NCBI GenBank assembly: GCA_002421985.1
Contig: DISF01000053.1
Coordinates: forward strand, 75,841 to 139,840
Direction: 5' to 3'
DNA: 64,000 nt
Source: Roseovarius sp. UBA6217
Lineage (GTDB): Bacteria > Pseudomonadota > Alphaproteobacteria > Rhodobacterales > Rhodobacteraceae
The notes below the pieces were generated by a model that ran no database searches, was not told where the DNA came from, and saw only the letters and a list, made by a program, of their open reading frames with translations. Below, piece after piece: positions 35,005-44,082 of the stretch (the first letter of the stretch is position 1; every line of letters begins with the position of its first letter). The position numbers and the translations under genes were made by a program.

Positions 35005-35463
35005 ATGAGCGCTCAGGATGGCAAACCCGAGGTTCCCGCCCCCTTCAATGCCTTGCTGGGCGTCCGCTTCATTTCCTGGTCAGAGGGCAAGGCCCAGTTG
35101 CAATTGGCCATCACCCGCGATCACCTGAACGGTGCCTCTGCGGTGCATGGAGGGGTGTTCGCGACCATGCTGGACAATGCGGTCACCTTCTGTGCGGCAT
35201 TTGCGGGCGAGGGCCGTCCCGGTCATCGCTGTCTGACGCTCTCGCTCACCACCAGCTTCGTCGGGCCGGCGTTTGAGGGCGATGTGCTGACGGCCCGCGC
35301 GCGCATTGCCGGTGGCGGGCGCAAACTGGTCTTCGTGCAGGGCGAGATCGTCAATCAGGACGGGCACCGCCTGGCGCATGGCGATGCCGTGATCAAGCGT
35401 GTAACACCGCCCTCGGGCCAATCCGAGCCGAGCGGCAAAAACCGAGTTCCAACCAGCGAATGA
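35005..35463 (+). CDS. PaaI-family hot-dog thioesterase
   Basis: Protein of 152 residues with the PaaI/YbgC-like hot-dog fold. The active-site segment AVHGGVFATMLDNAVTF contains the usual H-G-G and following Asp. It hydrolyses acyl-CoA esters, often to rescue CoA from dead-end intermediates in aromatic or side-chain catabolism. Start ATG 35005, one base after the permease stop (TGAAATG). It precedes the SDR gene in the operon. Its C-terminal 20 residues look unstructured. Confidence 0.85.
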   Translation: MSAQDGKPEVPAPFNALLGVRFISWSEGKAQLQLAITRDHLNGASAVHGGVFATMLDNAVTFCAAFAGEGRPGHRCLTLSLTTSFVGPAFEGDVLTARARIAGGGRKLVFVQGEIVNQDGHRLAHGDAVIKRVTPPSGQSEPSGKNRVPTSE

Positions 35464-35478
35464 AGTGAGGAGATAGAA

Positions 35479-36255
35479 ATGAAAAACCCGATGTCATTGC
35501 AAAATCAGGTGATTATCGTCACCGGTGCCGGACAGGGGATCGGTCGCGGCGTGGCGGAACTGGCGGCCGAATTGGGTGCCAAGGTCGTCGTGAACGATCT
35601 CAACGAAGCCGGCGTCAAGGAAACCGCCGAGAAGATCGGAGGCAATGCCCGCGCCCTTGTCGGGAACGTGGCCGATCCGGATTTCCCCGGAAAACTGGTC
35701 AAGTTCAGCCTTGACGAATTCGGCGACATCAACGGGCTGGTGAACAACGCCGGCATCGTGCGGGCCGCGATGATCCACAAGATGGACCGCGCCACATGGC
35801 AGCAGGTCATCGACGTCAATCTCACCGGCGTCTTCGCCTGCCTTCAGGCCGTGGGCAGCTATTACAGGGATGAGGCCCAGAAGAACCCCGACAGCGCGGC
35901 GCGGCGTGCCATCGTCAACATTTCGTCCGATGCCGGCCGCCGCGGCACGATCGGACAGATCAACTATGGTGCCGCAAAATCCGGCGTGCTTGGCCTTACG
36001 ATGAGCGCCGCGCGGGAATGGGGCCGCTTCGGGATCAACGTCAACTCGGTCTGTTTCGGAATGGTCGAAACCCCGATGACAGAAACGATCCGGTCGGACA
36101 AGTTCGCCGACAAATACATGGCGCAGATCCCGATGGGCCGTATGAGCACCCCTGAAGAAGTGGCGCAGCCGGTCTGTTTCCTGTTGTCCAACGCGGCATC
36201 CTACATCACCGGCCAGCACCTGAGCGTGAACGGTGGCTACCACATCGGGTTCTGA
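35479..36255 (+). CDS. Short-chain dehydrogenase/reductase
   Basis: Classical SDR of 258 residues: TGAGQGIG at 15-22, NNAG at 89-92, Ser near 149, and YGAAK with Tyr163/Lys167. The sequence resembles 3-hydroxyacyl-CoA dehydrogenase or MFE-2-like SDRs that oxidise beta-hydroxy thioesters. It starts 15 bp after the thioesterase gene, with a GAGGAGATAG site. The DUF35 gene begins 1 bp after its stop. If the operon ends in a retro-aldolase, this enzyme may act on a different hydroxyl of the substrate. Confidence 0.9.
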   Translation: MKNPMSLQNQVIIVTGAGQGIGRGVAELAAELGAKVVVNDLNEAGVKETAEKIGGNARALVGNVADPDFPGKLVKFSLDEFGDINGLVNNAGIVRAAMIHKMDRATWQQVIDVNLTGVFACLQAVGSYYRDEAQKNPDSAARRAIVNISSDAGRRGTIGQINYGAAKSGVLGLTMSAAREWGRFGINVNSVCFGMVETPMTETIRSDKFADKYMAQIPMGRMSTPEEVAQPVCFLLSNAASYITGQHLSVNGGYHIGF

Positions 36256-36256
36256 G

Positions 36257-36652
36257 ATGACAGGCATTGAAAAGGGTCCGGGGCCCGACGCCGTCTTTGC
36301 CGCCAAGCTGGCCGACGGCGTCTTCGAGATTCAGAAATGCGGCAGGTGCGGCACGCATGTCTTTCATCCGCGCGTGATCTGCCCGGCCTGCGGCAGCGCA
36401 GACCTTGAATGGGTGACGCCCTCGGGCAAGGCCACGGTCTATGCGCGGACAGTTGTGCGCCGAAAGCCCGAGCGCGGCGGCGATTACAACGTGGTGCTGG
36501 TGGACCTCGAGGAAGGCGTGCGCATGATGTCGCGCGTGGACGGCATCGCGCATGACGACATCGCTGCGGGGCTGAAGGTCAGCGCGTCGATCGGCGAAGG
36601 GGCTGATGGCGAACCCGCCGTGGTGTTCCGACCGGAAGGAGGTGCATCATGA
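36257..36652 (+). CDS. DUF35 zinc-ribbon/OB-fold protein, partner of the thiolase-fold protein
   Basis: Protein of 131 residues with zinc-ligand cysteines 28, 31, 42 and 45 (KCGRCG...CPACGS), followed by an OB-fold with VVRRKPERGGDYNVVLVDL. It is very similar in layout to the DUF35 protein at 56041. The stop overlaps the start of the thiolase-fold gene by ATGA, implying a stable complex. Start ATG 36257. Confidence 0.88.
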   Translation: MTGIEKGPGPDAVFAAKLADGVFEIQKCGRCGTHVFHPRVICPACGSADLEWVTPSGKATVYARTVVRRKPERGGDYNVVLVDLEEGVRMMSRVDGIAHDDIAAGLKVSASIGEGADGEPAVVFRPEGGAS

Positions 36653-37794
36653 GTTTGCGGGGAAAAGCCGCCATTGTCGGCGCGGCGCTTGCGGGCTGTG
36701 GCGAGGCCCATGGCAAAAGTTCGATGGAAATCACCGTCGAGGCTGTGCATGGCGCGCTGGCCGATGCCGGGGTCTCGCTTGGCGACGTGGATGCCATTGC
36801 CACCTGCCAGCCGCTGGACATGTTGTCGGGGCTGACGCTTGCGCAGGAACTGGGGCTGAACCCCAGATTCACCATGAACAACCGCATGGGCGGCTCGTCG
36901 TTCCTGTCGCACACGCTCTGGGCCGCCATGCTGCTGGAGCTGCGGCTCGCCGATACGGTGCTGATCGCCTACGGATCGAACCAGCGCACCGCCTCGGGCA
37001 AGCTGATGACCGCGCTAGGCCTGCCAACCTATGAGGCCCCCTACAAGCCGTTGTTTCCCCTGTCCTCCTACGCGCTTGCCGCAGACCGTCACATGACCCA
37101 GTTCGGCACCACACGCGAACAGCTTGCCGATGTGGCGGTGGCCGCGCGCGCCTGGGCGCAGAAGAACCCCGAGGCGTTCATGCGCGAGCCCCTGACGCGC
37201 GAGGATGTCATCGCCTCGCGGCTGGTCTCGGATCCGCTGCGGGTGCGCGACTGTTGCCTTGTCACCGATGGCGGCGGCGCGCTGGTGATGCGGCGGGCCG
37301 AGGAGGCGAAGGATCACCCCAGGCCCCCGGTCTATCTGCTGGGGGGCGGCGAAGGCACCACCCACCGCGACATTTCCGAGATGGCGGACCTGACCATTAC
37401 CGGCGCGGCCCAATCCGGCGCGACCGCGATGGGCATGGCCGGCGTCAAGCCCGCCGACATTGACGTGGTGCAGCTTTACGATGCCTTCACGATCAACGTG
37501 ATCCTGTTTCTTGAGGATCTGGGCTTTTGCAAGAAAGGCGAAGGCGGCGCATTCGTTGAAAACGGCGGCATTGCACCCGGCGGTCACCTGCCGGTCAACA
37601 CCAACGGCGGCGGGCTGTCCTGCGTGCATCCGGGGATGTATGGCATCTTCACGCTGATCGAAGCGGTGCGCCAGCTGCGCGGCGAGGCCGGAGACCGCCA
37701 GATCGCGGGTGCCGAGCTGGCGCTGGCGCACGGCAATGGCGGCGTCCTGTCCAGCCAGGTCACGAATATCCTGGGCACCGAGGCCACACTCTGA
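36649..37794 (+). CDS. Cys-less thiolase-fold protein, Ltp2-type (putative retro-aldolase)
   Basis: Protein of 381 residues. The thiolase Cys position reads MGGSSFLSH (about 80-88), so thiolysis through an acyl-enzyme is not possible. Tyr277 in QLYDAFTINVILFLEDLGFC and the His327/Tyr331 pair in GGGLSCVHPGMYG are kept, as expected for Ltp2-like aldolases. It is coupled by ATGA to the DUF35 gene. Likely cleaves a tertiary or branched beta-hydroxyacyl-CoA into a ketone or aldehyde and a short acyl-CoA (inference). Last gene of the operon; a hairpin follows. Confidence 0.82.
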   Translation: MSLRGKAAIVGAALAGCGEAHGKSSMEITVEAVHGALADAGVSLGDVDAIATCQPLDMLSGLTLAQELGLNPRFTMNNRMGGSSFLSHTLWAAMLLELRLADTVLIAYGSNQRTASGKLMTALGLPTYEAPYKPLFPLSSYALAADRHMTQFGTTREQLADVAVAARAWAQKNPEAFMREPLTREDVIASRLVSDPLRVRDCCLVTDGGGALVMRRAEEAKDHPRPPVYLLGGGEGTTHRDISEMADLTITGAAQSGATAMGMAGVKPADIDVVQLYDAFTINVILFLEDLGFCKKGEGGAFVENGGIAPGGHLPVNTNGGGLSCVHPGMYGIFTLIEAVRQLRGEAGDRQIAGAELALAHGNGGVLSSQVTNILGTEATL

Positions 37795-37814
37795 TCAAGC
37801 GATCGGACAAGACG

Positions 37815-37844
37815 AAAGCGGCCCTTCGCAAGGAGGGCCGCTTT
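37815..37844. terminator. Hairpin terminator between convergent operons
   Basis: An 11-bp perfect stem, AAAGCGGCCCT paired with AGGGCCGCTTT, with an 8-base loop, between two convergent genes. It ends in T3 on each strand, so it may serve both directions, though the U-run is short. Confidence 0.75.
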
Positions 37845-37864
37845 GCATGTCAGCCTGAAGAGGC

Positions 37865-38998
37865 TCAGTTCGGGTATGTTGCCAGATCGATCTTGGAATA
37901 GATTTCCTGGCGCAGAAGATCGGCATAGGGCTGCGGGTTGTCGCGGATCGGATGCAGCGGCTCCACCAGGCCATGCCATTTCTCGATCAGCTCGCGATAG
38001 GTCGCGATCAGCGGCTCGGGATCCTCGATGCCGCGGCTTTCGCGGGCGATGCGGGCGATCTCTTCAAGATCCGCGGTGCGGAAATCGATCAGATCCTGAA
38101 GAAACTCGGGCGAAGGCTCGTGGATCGTCAGCCCAAGGTCAGCGGCCTCTTTCAGCACATCCAGATCGTCGGTTTCGTAATACACCTCGGTCTGCGCCAC
38201 GGCTTCGGGAAGATTCTTGGCGAATTTCTCCCGCTCCTCGACCGACAGGGATTTCCAGAACCTCGGGCTGAGGGCAAAGATCGCCCCGGTGTGATAGGTG
38301 CCCAGCGGCAAATTTGTCAGATGCTTGGCAACTTCGATCAGGCTGTGCCCCTTGAGCGCACCGATCGGCTGCACCGCAGCGGTGACGACGCCATGGCTCA
38401 TCGTATCATACATCTCGCTCGACGGCACGTTTACCGGCTCTGCCCCAAGACGCACCGACCAGCGGTCCCAGACCGACCCGCCGGTGCGTATCTTGACGCC
38501 TTTCATGTCCGCGATCTCCACGATCGGCTTGGTCGTCAACAGCACGTAAGGCGCGGTGCTGATCCCGCTGAGCGCCACCATACCGTTCTTGGCAAACTCG
38601 TCCTTGCAGGGCTGACAGTGCAGCATGACAAATTCGCTGGTCGCGCCGAGCATTACATAGTGGTCGTCGCCCAGAAGAGCGAGATCGGCAACAAGCTGCG
38701 CATAGGGCATTTCCGAAGGGAAATAGGTCAGTGCCAGTATGCCCACATCGGCCACGCCGTCGCGCAGGCCGGACAGCGTCGGCTTGGGGCCGAGCAGAGC
38801 ACCGCCTGTAAACAGCTTGAAGTCGAAAGCATCAGGAAATTCGGCCTCGGTCATTTCTGCAAAGGCGGCATGGCCGCGCGATGTCGCGTGATTGGGCGAG
38901 GTCCAGCTGCTCACCGTCACCCGTTTTTCGGCCAGGGCAGGCGTGGCCGAGATTGCGACACCCGTCGCCAATATCGTCAGTATTTTAGCCAGTTTCAT
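37865..38998 (-). CDS. dctP: TRAP transporter solute-binding protein, DctP family (second system)
   Basis: Protein of 377 residues with a signal peptide (about 1-23, ending TPALAE). The ligand segment MKGVKIRTGGSVWDRW has the usual carboxylate-binding Arg, unlike the DctP at 3872. A Cys pair in MLHCQPCKDEF may form a disulfide. Start ATG 38998 with GAGGAGGAG upstream. It is the third gene of a Q-M-P ordered TRAP cluster rather than the P-Q-M order of the first system. Confidence 0.9.
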   Translation of the reverse strand: MKLAKILTILATGVAISATPALAEKRVTVSSWTSPNHATSRGHAAFAEMTEAEFPDAFDFKLFTGGALLGPKPTLSGLRDGVADVGILALTYFPSEMPYAQLVADLALLGDDHYVMLGATSEFVMLHCQPCKDEFAKNGMVALSGISTAPYVLLTTKPIVEIADMKGVKIRTGGSVWDRWSVRLGAEPVNVPSSEMYDTMSHGVVTAAVQPIGALKGHSLIEVAKHLTNLPLGTYHTGAIFALSPRFWKSLSVEEREKFAKNLPEAVAQTEVYYETDDLDVLKEAADLGLTIHEPSPEFLQDLIDFRTADLEEIARIARESRGIEDPEPLIATYRELIEKWHGLVEPLHPIRDNPQPYADLLRQEIYSKIDLATYPN

Positions 38999-39056
38999 GT
39001 GGTCCTCCTCCTCTTTGTCAAGGTCCGGCGGTTGCGCGGGTTTCATGACGGTCGTT

Positions 39057-40382
39057 TCAATTTCCAAGCTCCGGCAGGAACATGATCAGTTCTGGAAAGG
39101 CGACCATGACGATCACGACCACCACATCGGCGGCCAGAAACCACATGACGCCCTTGAAAATCGCCGAAATCGGCACCGCGTCTCCGACAATGCCCTTGAT
39201 CACGAAGACGTTCAGCCCCACCGGCGGCGTGATCAACGCCATCTCGACCAGCTTGGTTGCAAGCACGCCCAGAAAGATAAGGCTGATATGGTTCGCCTCG
39301 TATATTGGCAGAAGGATCGGCAACGTCAGCAGCAGGATGCCCAGCGGATCGAGGATCATGCCCAGCAGGCAAAAGATCACGACCGTGCCGAAAACCAGCA
39401 TCACATAGCTGGCCCCGAGGTCAATCACCAGGTCCGTCATCGCTTCGGGGATACCGCTGATCGCCAGAAACCGGGAAAACAGGTTGGCACCGACCGCGAT
39501 GATAAAGATCGCCGCTGTCATTTTTGCGGTGTCCATCAGCGCGATTCTGGAAACTCTCCAGTTCAGAGTGCCACGCGCCGCCGCAATCACGAAAGACAAC
39601 GCCGCCCCGACAGCACCAGCCTGTGTCGGTGTGAAAATCCCGGTGAACAGACCGCCGAATACGCCCAGCACCAGCAAGATCACAGGCCATGTTTCGCTCA
39701 GGGCCTCCAGCCGTTCGGACCAGGTTGAACTTTCGTCGAGCCGCGGCGCAAGCGCAGGATTGAGACGCACGCGAATGATGATCACTGCCCAGTAGCCCAG
39801 CATTGTCAGCACGCCCGGCACGATCGCGGCCAGAAACAGCTTGCTGATCGCGACCTCGGCAAAGATGCCGTAAATGATCAGAAGGATGCTCGGCGGGATG
39901 AGCGACCCCATGGTGCCGGCCGCGGCAACCACCGCAGTGCTCAGCCCGGGATCGTAGTTGCGCTTGAGCATTTCCGGCACAGCGATCCGGCCCATGGCTG
40001 CGGCACATGCCAGGCTGGAACCCGCCGCCGCCGAAAACAGCGCCGCGCCGCCCACGCTGGCGACCGCCAGCCCCCCCGGCAGGAATGACAGCCAGACCCT
40101 GGCAGCCTTGAATATCCCGCGCGTGATGTCGGTCTGATAACAGACATATCCCATCAACAGGAACATCGGGATCGAACTCAGCGTCCAGTGCGCGGCAAAA
40201 TCATAGGGCACGGCAGTCAGCAGGCCGAAAGCCGCGCCGCTGCCCAGCATGGCCCAGAACCCGAAGAAGGACACGATACCCAGCGCCACCGCGATCGGGA
40301 CGCGCAGTAAAACCAGCAGGATGACGGAAACGATGCCGCAAAGGCCGATCTGGAGAAAGCTCACCGTTCCGCTCCTATTCAT
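39057..40382 (-). CDS. dctM: TRAP transporter large permease, DctM family (second system)
   Basis: Protein of 441 residues with about 12 membrane segments. Family segments include GTMGSLIPPSILLIIYGI and TPPVGLNVFVIKGI. Start ATG 40382 overlaps the small permease gene by 8 bp. It is followed by dctP 58 bp later. Works with the DctQ and DctP on either side. Confidence 0.92.
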   Translation of the reverse strand: MNRSGTVSFLQIGLCGIVSVILLVLLRVPIAVALGIVSFFGFWAMLGSGAAFGLLTAVPYDFAAHWTLSSIPMFLLMGYVCYQTDITRGIFKAARVWLSFLPGGLAVASVGGAALFSAAAGSSLACAAAMGRIAVPEMLKRNYDPGLSTAVVAAAGTMGSLIPPSILLIIYGIFAEVAISKLFLAAIVPGVLTMLGYWAVIIIRVRLNPALAPRLDESSTWSERLEALSETWPVILLVLGVFGGLFTGIFTPTQAGAVGAALSFVIAAARGTLNWRVSRIALMDTAKMTAAIFIIAVGANLFSRFLAISGIPEAMTDLVIDLGASYVMLVFGTVVIFCLLGMILDPLGILLLTLPILLPIYEANHISLIFLGVLATKLVEMALITPPVGLNVFVIKGIVGDAVPISAIFKGVMWFLAADVVVVIVMVAFPELIMFLPELGN

Positions 40383-40896
40383 ACATGTCGTGATTGGGGG
40401 TGGCCATGCCAGCGTCGGTCAATGGCCTTTGGATCAGCTTGGCCAGCAAAAGCAGCACCATCAGCCCCGCACCGACCGGCAGAAAGAAGCGTCCGGGCCA
40501 GATAGTCACCGCCGCCATACCCATGGATTGCTCCCCGATGAGGTATTTTTCCACAGCGTCAGTCCAGGTCTGCCAGGTGAGCAGCCCGTAGAACACCACA
40601 GACAGCGCCAGAGCCAGCATGTCGAGGGCGGTTCTGGCCCCCCCCGGAAGCAGATCGTGGATCAGGTCGACCCTGATGTGTTCGTTCGTATATTCGACGA
40701 AGGGAAGCGGCAGAAAGACCAGCCCGACCATGTAATAGTAGGAGACGTAATCCACCGTTCCCGGCAGGGGCTCGGCGATGAACTGGCTCAGGATGACGTC
40801 GAGCGTGACGTGGACCATCATCAGGGCCGCCAGAGCCATCGCGGCATAGGTAATGATCCGCGACACCCAGCCGAGTCGGGCAATTACTGATTCCAT
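40375..40896 (-). CDS. dctQ: TRAP transporter small permease, DctQ family (second system)
   Basis: Protein of 173 residues with four predicted membrane segments and the DctQ core around VEYTNEHIRVDLIHDLLP. Start ATG 40896 with GGGAGGATAC upstream. It lies 41 bp after the end of the hydratase/isomerase gene at 40938, so transport genes probably continue the same minus-strand operon that begins near 46.0 kb. Confidence 0.9.
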   Translation of the reverse strand: MESVIARLGWVSRIITYAAMALAALMMVHVTLDVILSQFIAEPLPGTVDYVSYYYMVGLVFLPLPFVEYTNEHIRVDLIHDLLPGGARTALDMLALALSVVFYGLLTWQTWTDAVEKYLIGEQSMGMAAVTIWPGRFFLPVGAGLMVLLLLAKLIQRPLTDAGMATPNHDMYE

Positions 40897-40937
40897 CGCT
40901 GTATCCTCCCTGTCATGGTCAGGTCGCGGTCCGTATG

Positions 40938-41714
40938 CTATGTCCCGCGAAATACCGGTTGTCTCTTGCTTAGAAAGGCGTCGATGCCTTCGGCGTGGTC
41001 TGCGCTCTTGATGATTTGCCCCTGGATGATGGTCTCGGTTTCCAGAAAGCTTTCCAGCGAAGGTTGCAGCGCGGCGCGCATCAACCGCTTGGCCCCGGCC
41101 AGCGCAAAGGTCGGCCCGGCGGCCAGATCTGCCGCATATTCCGCTGCGGCGTCATCGAGCGCGTCGTCGGGATGCACCTGGCTTGCCAGCCCCATGCTCA
41201 GCGCCTCCTGCGCCGGCACCAGCCGGGCCGAGAACGCAAGGTCTGTCGCCCGCTGTCGTCCGATCAGGTTCTGGAGAAAAAACGCCGCGCCGCCATCCGG
41301 GGCCAGGCCGATCTTGCGAAAGACCTGACCAAGTTTCGCGGTCTCGGAAAGCAGCAGGACATCGCAGGCCAGCGCTATGCTCAGGCCGATCCCCACCGCG
41401 GGACCGCGAACCGCCGCTACCACGGGTTTTTCACAATTATATATGGACAGGATCATCTGGTGCGCCCGGTGCAGACGCGCACGGTCGCCCCAGACATCGT
41501 CCTTGCCCATGGTCGAGATATCCGCGCCAGCACAAAAGGCACGGCCCTCGGCTCTCAGCAATACCGCCCGGATCTCGGGGTCGGTGTGCATCCGGCGAAA
41601 GCTCTCCATGAGCTCGACCCGCATATCCAGGGTCAGCGCGTTCAGCTTGTCCGGCCGGTTCAGCGACACAACGGCCAGACCGCCTTTGCGTTCAACGGTG
41701 ATTTCACTTGCCAT
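40938..41714 (-). CDS. Enoyl-CoA hydratase/isomerase, PaaG-like
   Basis: Crotonase-fold protein of 258 residues. The oxyanion-hole segments are present (AFCAGADIS; VRGPAVGIGLSIALACD). The two hydratase glutamates are not: the region reads FRKIGLAPDGGAAFFL, with Asp in place of the second Glu, as in PaaG and other enoyl-CoA isomerases. Double-bond isomerisation is more likely than hydration. Start ATG 41714; the longer frame would run inside the ACAD gene. It belongs to a five-gene set with two ACADs, a CoA transferase and a second PaaG-like protein. Confidence 0.85.
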   Translation of the reverse strand: MASEITVERKGGLAVVSLNRPDKLNALTLDMRVELMESFRRMHTDPEIRAVLLRAEGRAFCAGADISTMGKDDVWGDRARLHRAHQMILSIYNCEKPVVAAVRGPAVGIGLSIALACDVLLLSETAKLGQVFRKIGLAPDGGAAFFLQNLIGRQRATDLAFSARLVPAQEALSMGLASQVHPDDALDDAAAEYAADLAAGPTFALAGAKRLMRAALQPSLESFLETETIIQGQIIKSADHAEGIDAFLSKRQPVFRGT

Positions 41715-41742
41715 GACCGCCCCTCCCCAAGGCGAAAATCCG

Positions 41743-42897
41743 TCAGTCGGCAAACAGCGCCCTTGCGATCCCGTTCTTGTGGATCTGGGTCGTGCCTCCG
41801 GTGATCGTGAGCATCCGCACGTCCCGCACCATCCGCTCCAGCGGAAGCGAGCCGAAATAACCGTAGCCGCCGAACATCTGCATGGCGTCATGGGTCACGC
41901 GCTGTGCCATTTCGGTGGCCTGAACCTTGGCGATCGAGGACAGCGTCGGATCGGGCTGGCCCCGATCAATAAGCGACAGCGCGGTGTAGCATAGCGACCG
42001 GGCAGCCTCGATCTGCACTTTCATGTCCGACATCATCCATTGCAGGCCCTGCATGTCCGACAGCGCCTTGCCGAACTGGCGGCGGGTTTTCATGTAGTCG
42101 CGGGCAAGGTCGAACGCCCCCTCGGCCACACCAAGCGCCAGAACCCCCATGCCGACGCGCGTGCCGTTGTAGACACCCAGCGGACGGACAAAGCCGCTGG
42201 AATTCTCGGCCAGACCTTCGGTCACGATGTTTTCCGCCGGCACCCGCACATCGTCAAAATGAATCTCGCATTCATTGCAGCCGCGCGCGCCCATCTTCTG
42301 TTCAAGGATGTGCACCGTGACGCCGGGGCTCTCGCGGTGTACCAGAACCGTGCCGATGCCCCGCGCGCCCTTGCTGTCGCAGAACCGCGCATAGACCAGA
42401 AGATAATCGGCCCGGTCGCCGAAGGTGGTGAAAATCTTGCCGCCGTTCAGCACAAAGTCGTTGCCGTCCGGCCGCAGCGAGGTCGTCACTGCCGTCGCGT
42501 CCGACCCCGCGCCGGGCTCGGTCCAGGAAATCGCGCATTCGATCTCGCCCGCCGCGAAGCGCGGCAGAAAGGCGCGCTTCAACTCGTCGCTGCCGCAGGT
42601 GGCGATAATCCGCGGCGAGACATTCTGGTCGTGGACGATCAGCGCGGTGTTGAAATCCACCTTCGCCAGTTCCTCGACCACCAGATAGCAATCCACGAGC
42701 GAGACGCCGCCGCCGCCATATTCCTCGGGGATGGTCATGCCCAGATAGCCAAGTTCGCTCAGGCGATGGTGGTTTTCTTCAGGGTAGATGCCCTCGCGGT
42801 CCCAGCGCGCGGCGCGGTCACGAAATTCACCCAGTGCCAGCTTGCGCGCCGCGTCCTTCAGCGAGATCTGGTCCTCGGAGAGCAAGGAGGGATGCAT
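41743..42897 (-). CDS. Acyl-CoA dehydrogenase without the usual glutamate base
   Basis: Protein of 384 residues with intact TEPGAGSDATAVTTS, RRQFGKALSDMQ and QMFGGYGY motifs. Neither known Glu position is filled: the isovaleryl-type position is Thr246 (VYNGTRVGMG) and the medium-chain position Gly367 (ITGGTTQIH). Asp90 stands in the segment LIVHDQNVS, where the other ACADs here have non-acidic residues. Cyclohex-1-ene-1-carboxyl-CoA dehydrogenases, which do 1,4-elimination, are described as having lost the Glu and using an Asp in this region. An alicyclic substrate is therefore possible. It sits directly beside a second ACAD gene (5 bp). Start ATG 42897. Confidence 0.88.
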   Translation of the reverse strand: MHPSLLSEDQISLKDAARKLALGEFRDRAARWDREGIYPEENHHRLSELGYLGMTIPEEYGGGGVSLVDCYLVVEELAKVDFNTALIVHDQNVSPRIIATCGSDELKRAFLPRFAAGEIECAISWTEPGAGSDATAVTTSLRPDGNDFVLNGGKIFTTFGDRADYLLVYARFCDSKGARGIGTVLVHRESPGVTVHILEQKMGARGCNECEIHFDDVRVPAENIVTEGLAENSSGFVRPLGVYNGTRVGMGVLALGVAEGAFDLARDYMKTRRQFGKALSDMQGLQWMMSDMKVQIEAARSLCYTALSLIDRGQPDPTLSSIAKVQATEMAQRVTHDAMQMFGGYGYFGSLPLERMVRDVRMLTITGGTTQIHKNGIARALFAD

Positions 42898-42902
42898 GTG
42901 CC

Positions 42903-44081
42903 TTACCCTCCCCGCCGCTGGTTGAAGCTGTGGCCATAGACCATGGCGGCGATCGTGTTGCGCAGGATCTCGACCGTGCCACCGCCAAGCGCAAAGCCGC
43001 GTGCGTCGCGCACCATGCGTTCCAGCGGGTATTCGCGCGTATAGCCGTTATGGCCATGGATTTGCAGCGCCTCGTTCGTGACCCGCTGCGCCATTTCGTT
43101 GGCGTAGAGCTTGGCCATGGTTGCGTCCATCGGATCGGGAAAGCCGTTCGGCGCCGGGTTGGTGGCGGCGCGATAGACCATCAGCCGCGCGGCATGGATC
43201 TGCGTCGCCATGTCGGCGATCTTCCATTGCAGGCCCTGGAACTCTTTGATGGGACGCCCGAACTGATGGCGGATCTCGGAATATTCCTTGGCCGCCTCGA
43301 AAGCACCTTGCGCCAGACCCACGCACATCGCCGCATTGCCCACACGCTCGGGCCCGAAACTGCTCATCAGCAGCGCGAAGGAGCGTGAACTTTCCGGATC
43401 GCCTTCGACCAGCACATCCTCGGGACCGGCCTTGTAATTTTCAAGGATGATCTCGGCCTCGGTCAGGCCCCGGCCGCCCATCTTCAGCGATATGTGGCCG
43501 ATCCGCGCGCCGGGTTTCTTCAGATCGACGATAAAGGCCCCGATCCCCCTTGCCCCGCTGGCCTTGCCGAAGCGGCAGAAGACCAGCGCGTAATCGGCCA
43601 CATGCGCCCCGGTTGACCAGCACTTGTTGCCGTTCAGCACCCAGCCGTCACCGTCCTTGGTCGCCGTGGTGCGCAGGTCGGTCACCGCCGATCCCGCCTC
43701 TGGCTCGCTGATGGCAATTGCGATGAATTTCTTGCCCGCCGCCATGTCCGGCAGGAACCGCTTTTTCTGTTCGTCGCTGCCAAGAACGCTGATCGCCCGC
43801 GAGGGACCGTTGAGGTAAAGCTGCGAGACCAGAGCGGTATTGAAACAGACCCGCGCCATTTCCTCCAGAAAGACGGTGCCCTGCACCACCGGCGCGCCGG
43901 AGCCGCCGTATTCCTCGGGGATGAACATGCCCAGATAGCCGAGTTCGGCCAGCTTGTCGCGGTTGGCGGCGGGAAATTCCTCTTTCTCGTCCCAATAGGC
44001 GGCCTTTGGGGCGAATTCCCGTTCGGCCAGTTTGCGGGCCTCCGAGCGGAAATCTTCCAGTTCCGAAGTGAGCTTGAACAT
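42903..44081 (-). CDS. Acyl-CoA dehydrogenase (isovaleryl-type base position)
   Basis: Protein of 392 residues: SEPEAGSAVTDLRTTA, CWSTGAH, and RHQFGRPIKEFQGLQWK. Glu in FGPERVGNAAMCVG fills the isovaleryl-type catalytic position; the C-terminal GGGTVEIL has no medium-chain Glu. Start ATG 44081, one base after the CoA transferase stop. It lies 5 bp upstream of the Glu-less ACAD. The two could act in sequence on one ring or chain: a normal 1,2-dehydrogenation followed by a different elimination (inference). Confidence 0.9.
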   Translation of the reverse strand: MFKLTSELEDFRSEARKLAEREFAPKAAYWDEKEEFPAANRDKLAELGYLGMFIPEEYGGSGAPVVQGTVFLEEMARVCFNTALVSQLYLNGPSRAISVLGSDEQKKRFLPDMAAGKKFIAIAISEPEAGSAVTDLRTTATKDGDGWVLNGNKCWSTGAHVADYALVFCRFGKASGARGIGAFIVDLKKPGARIGHISLKMGGRGLTEAEIILENYKAGPEDVLVEGDPESSRSFALLMSSFGPERVGNAAMCVGLAQGAFEAAKEYSEIRHQFGRPIKEFQGLQWKIADMATQIHAARLMVYRAATNPAPNGFPDPMDATMAKLYANEMAQRVTNEALQIHGHNGYTREYPLERMVRDARGFALGGGTVEILRNTIAAMVYGHSFNQRRGG

Positions 44082-44082
44082 G

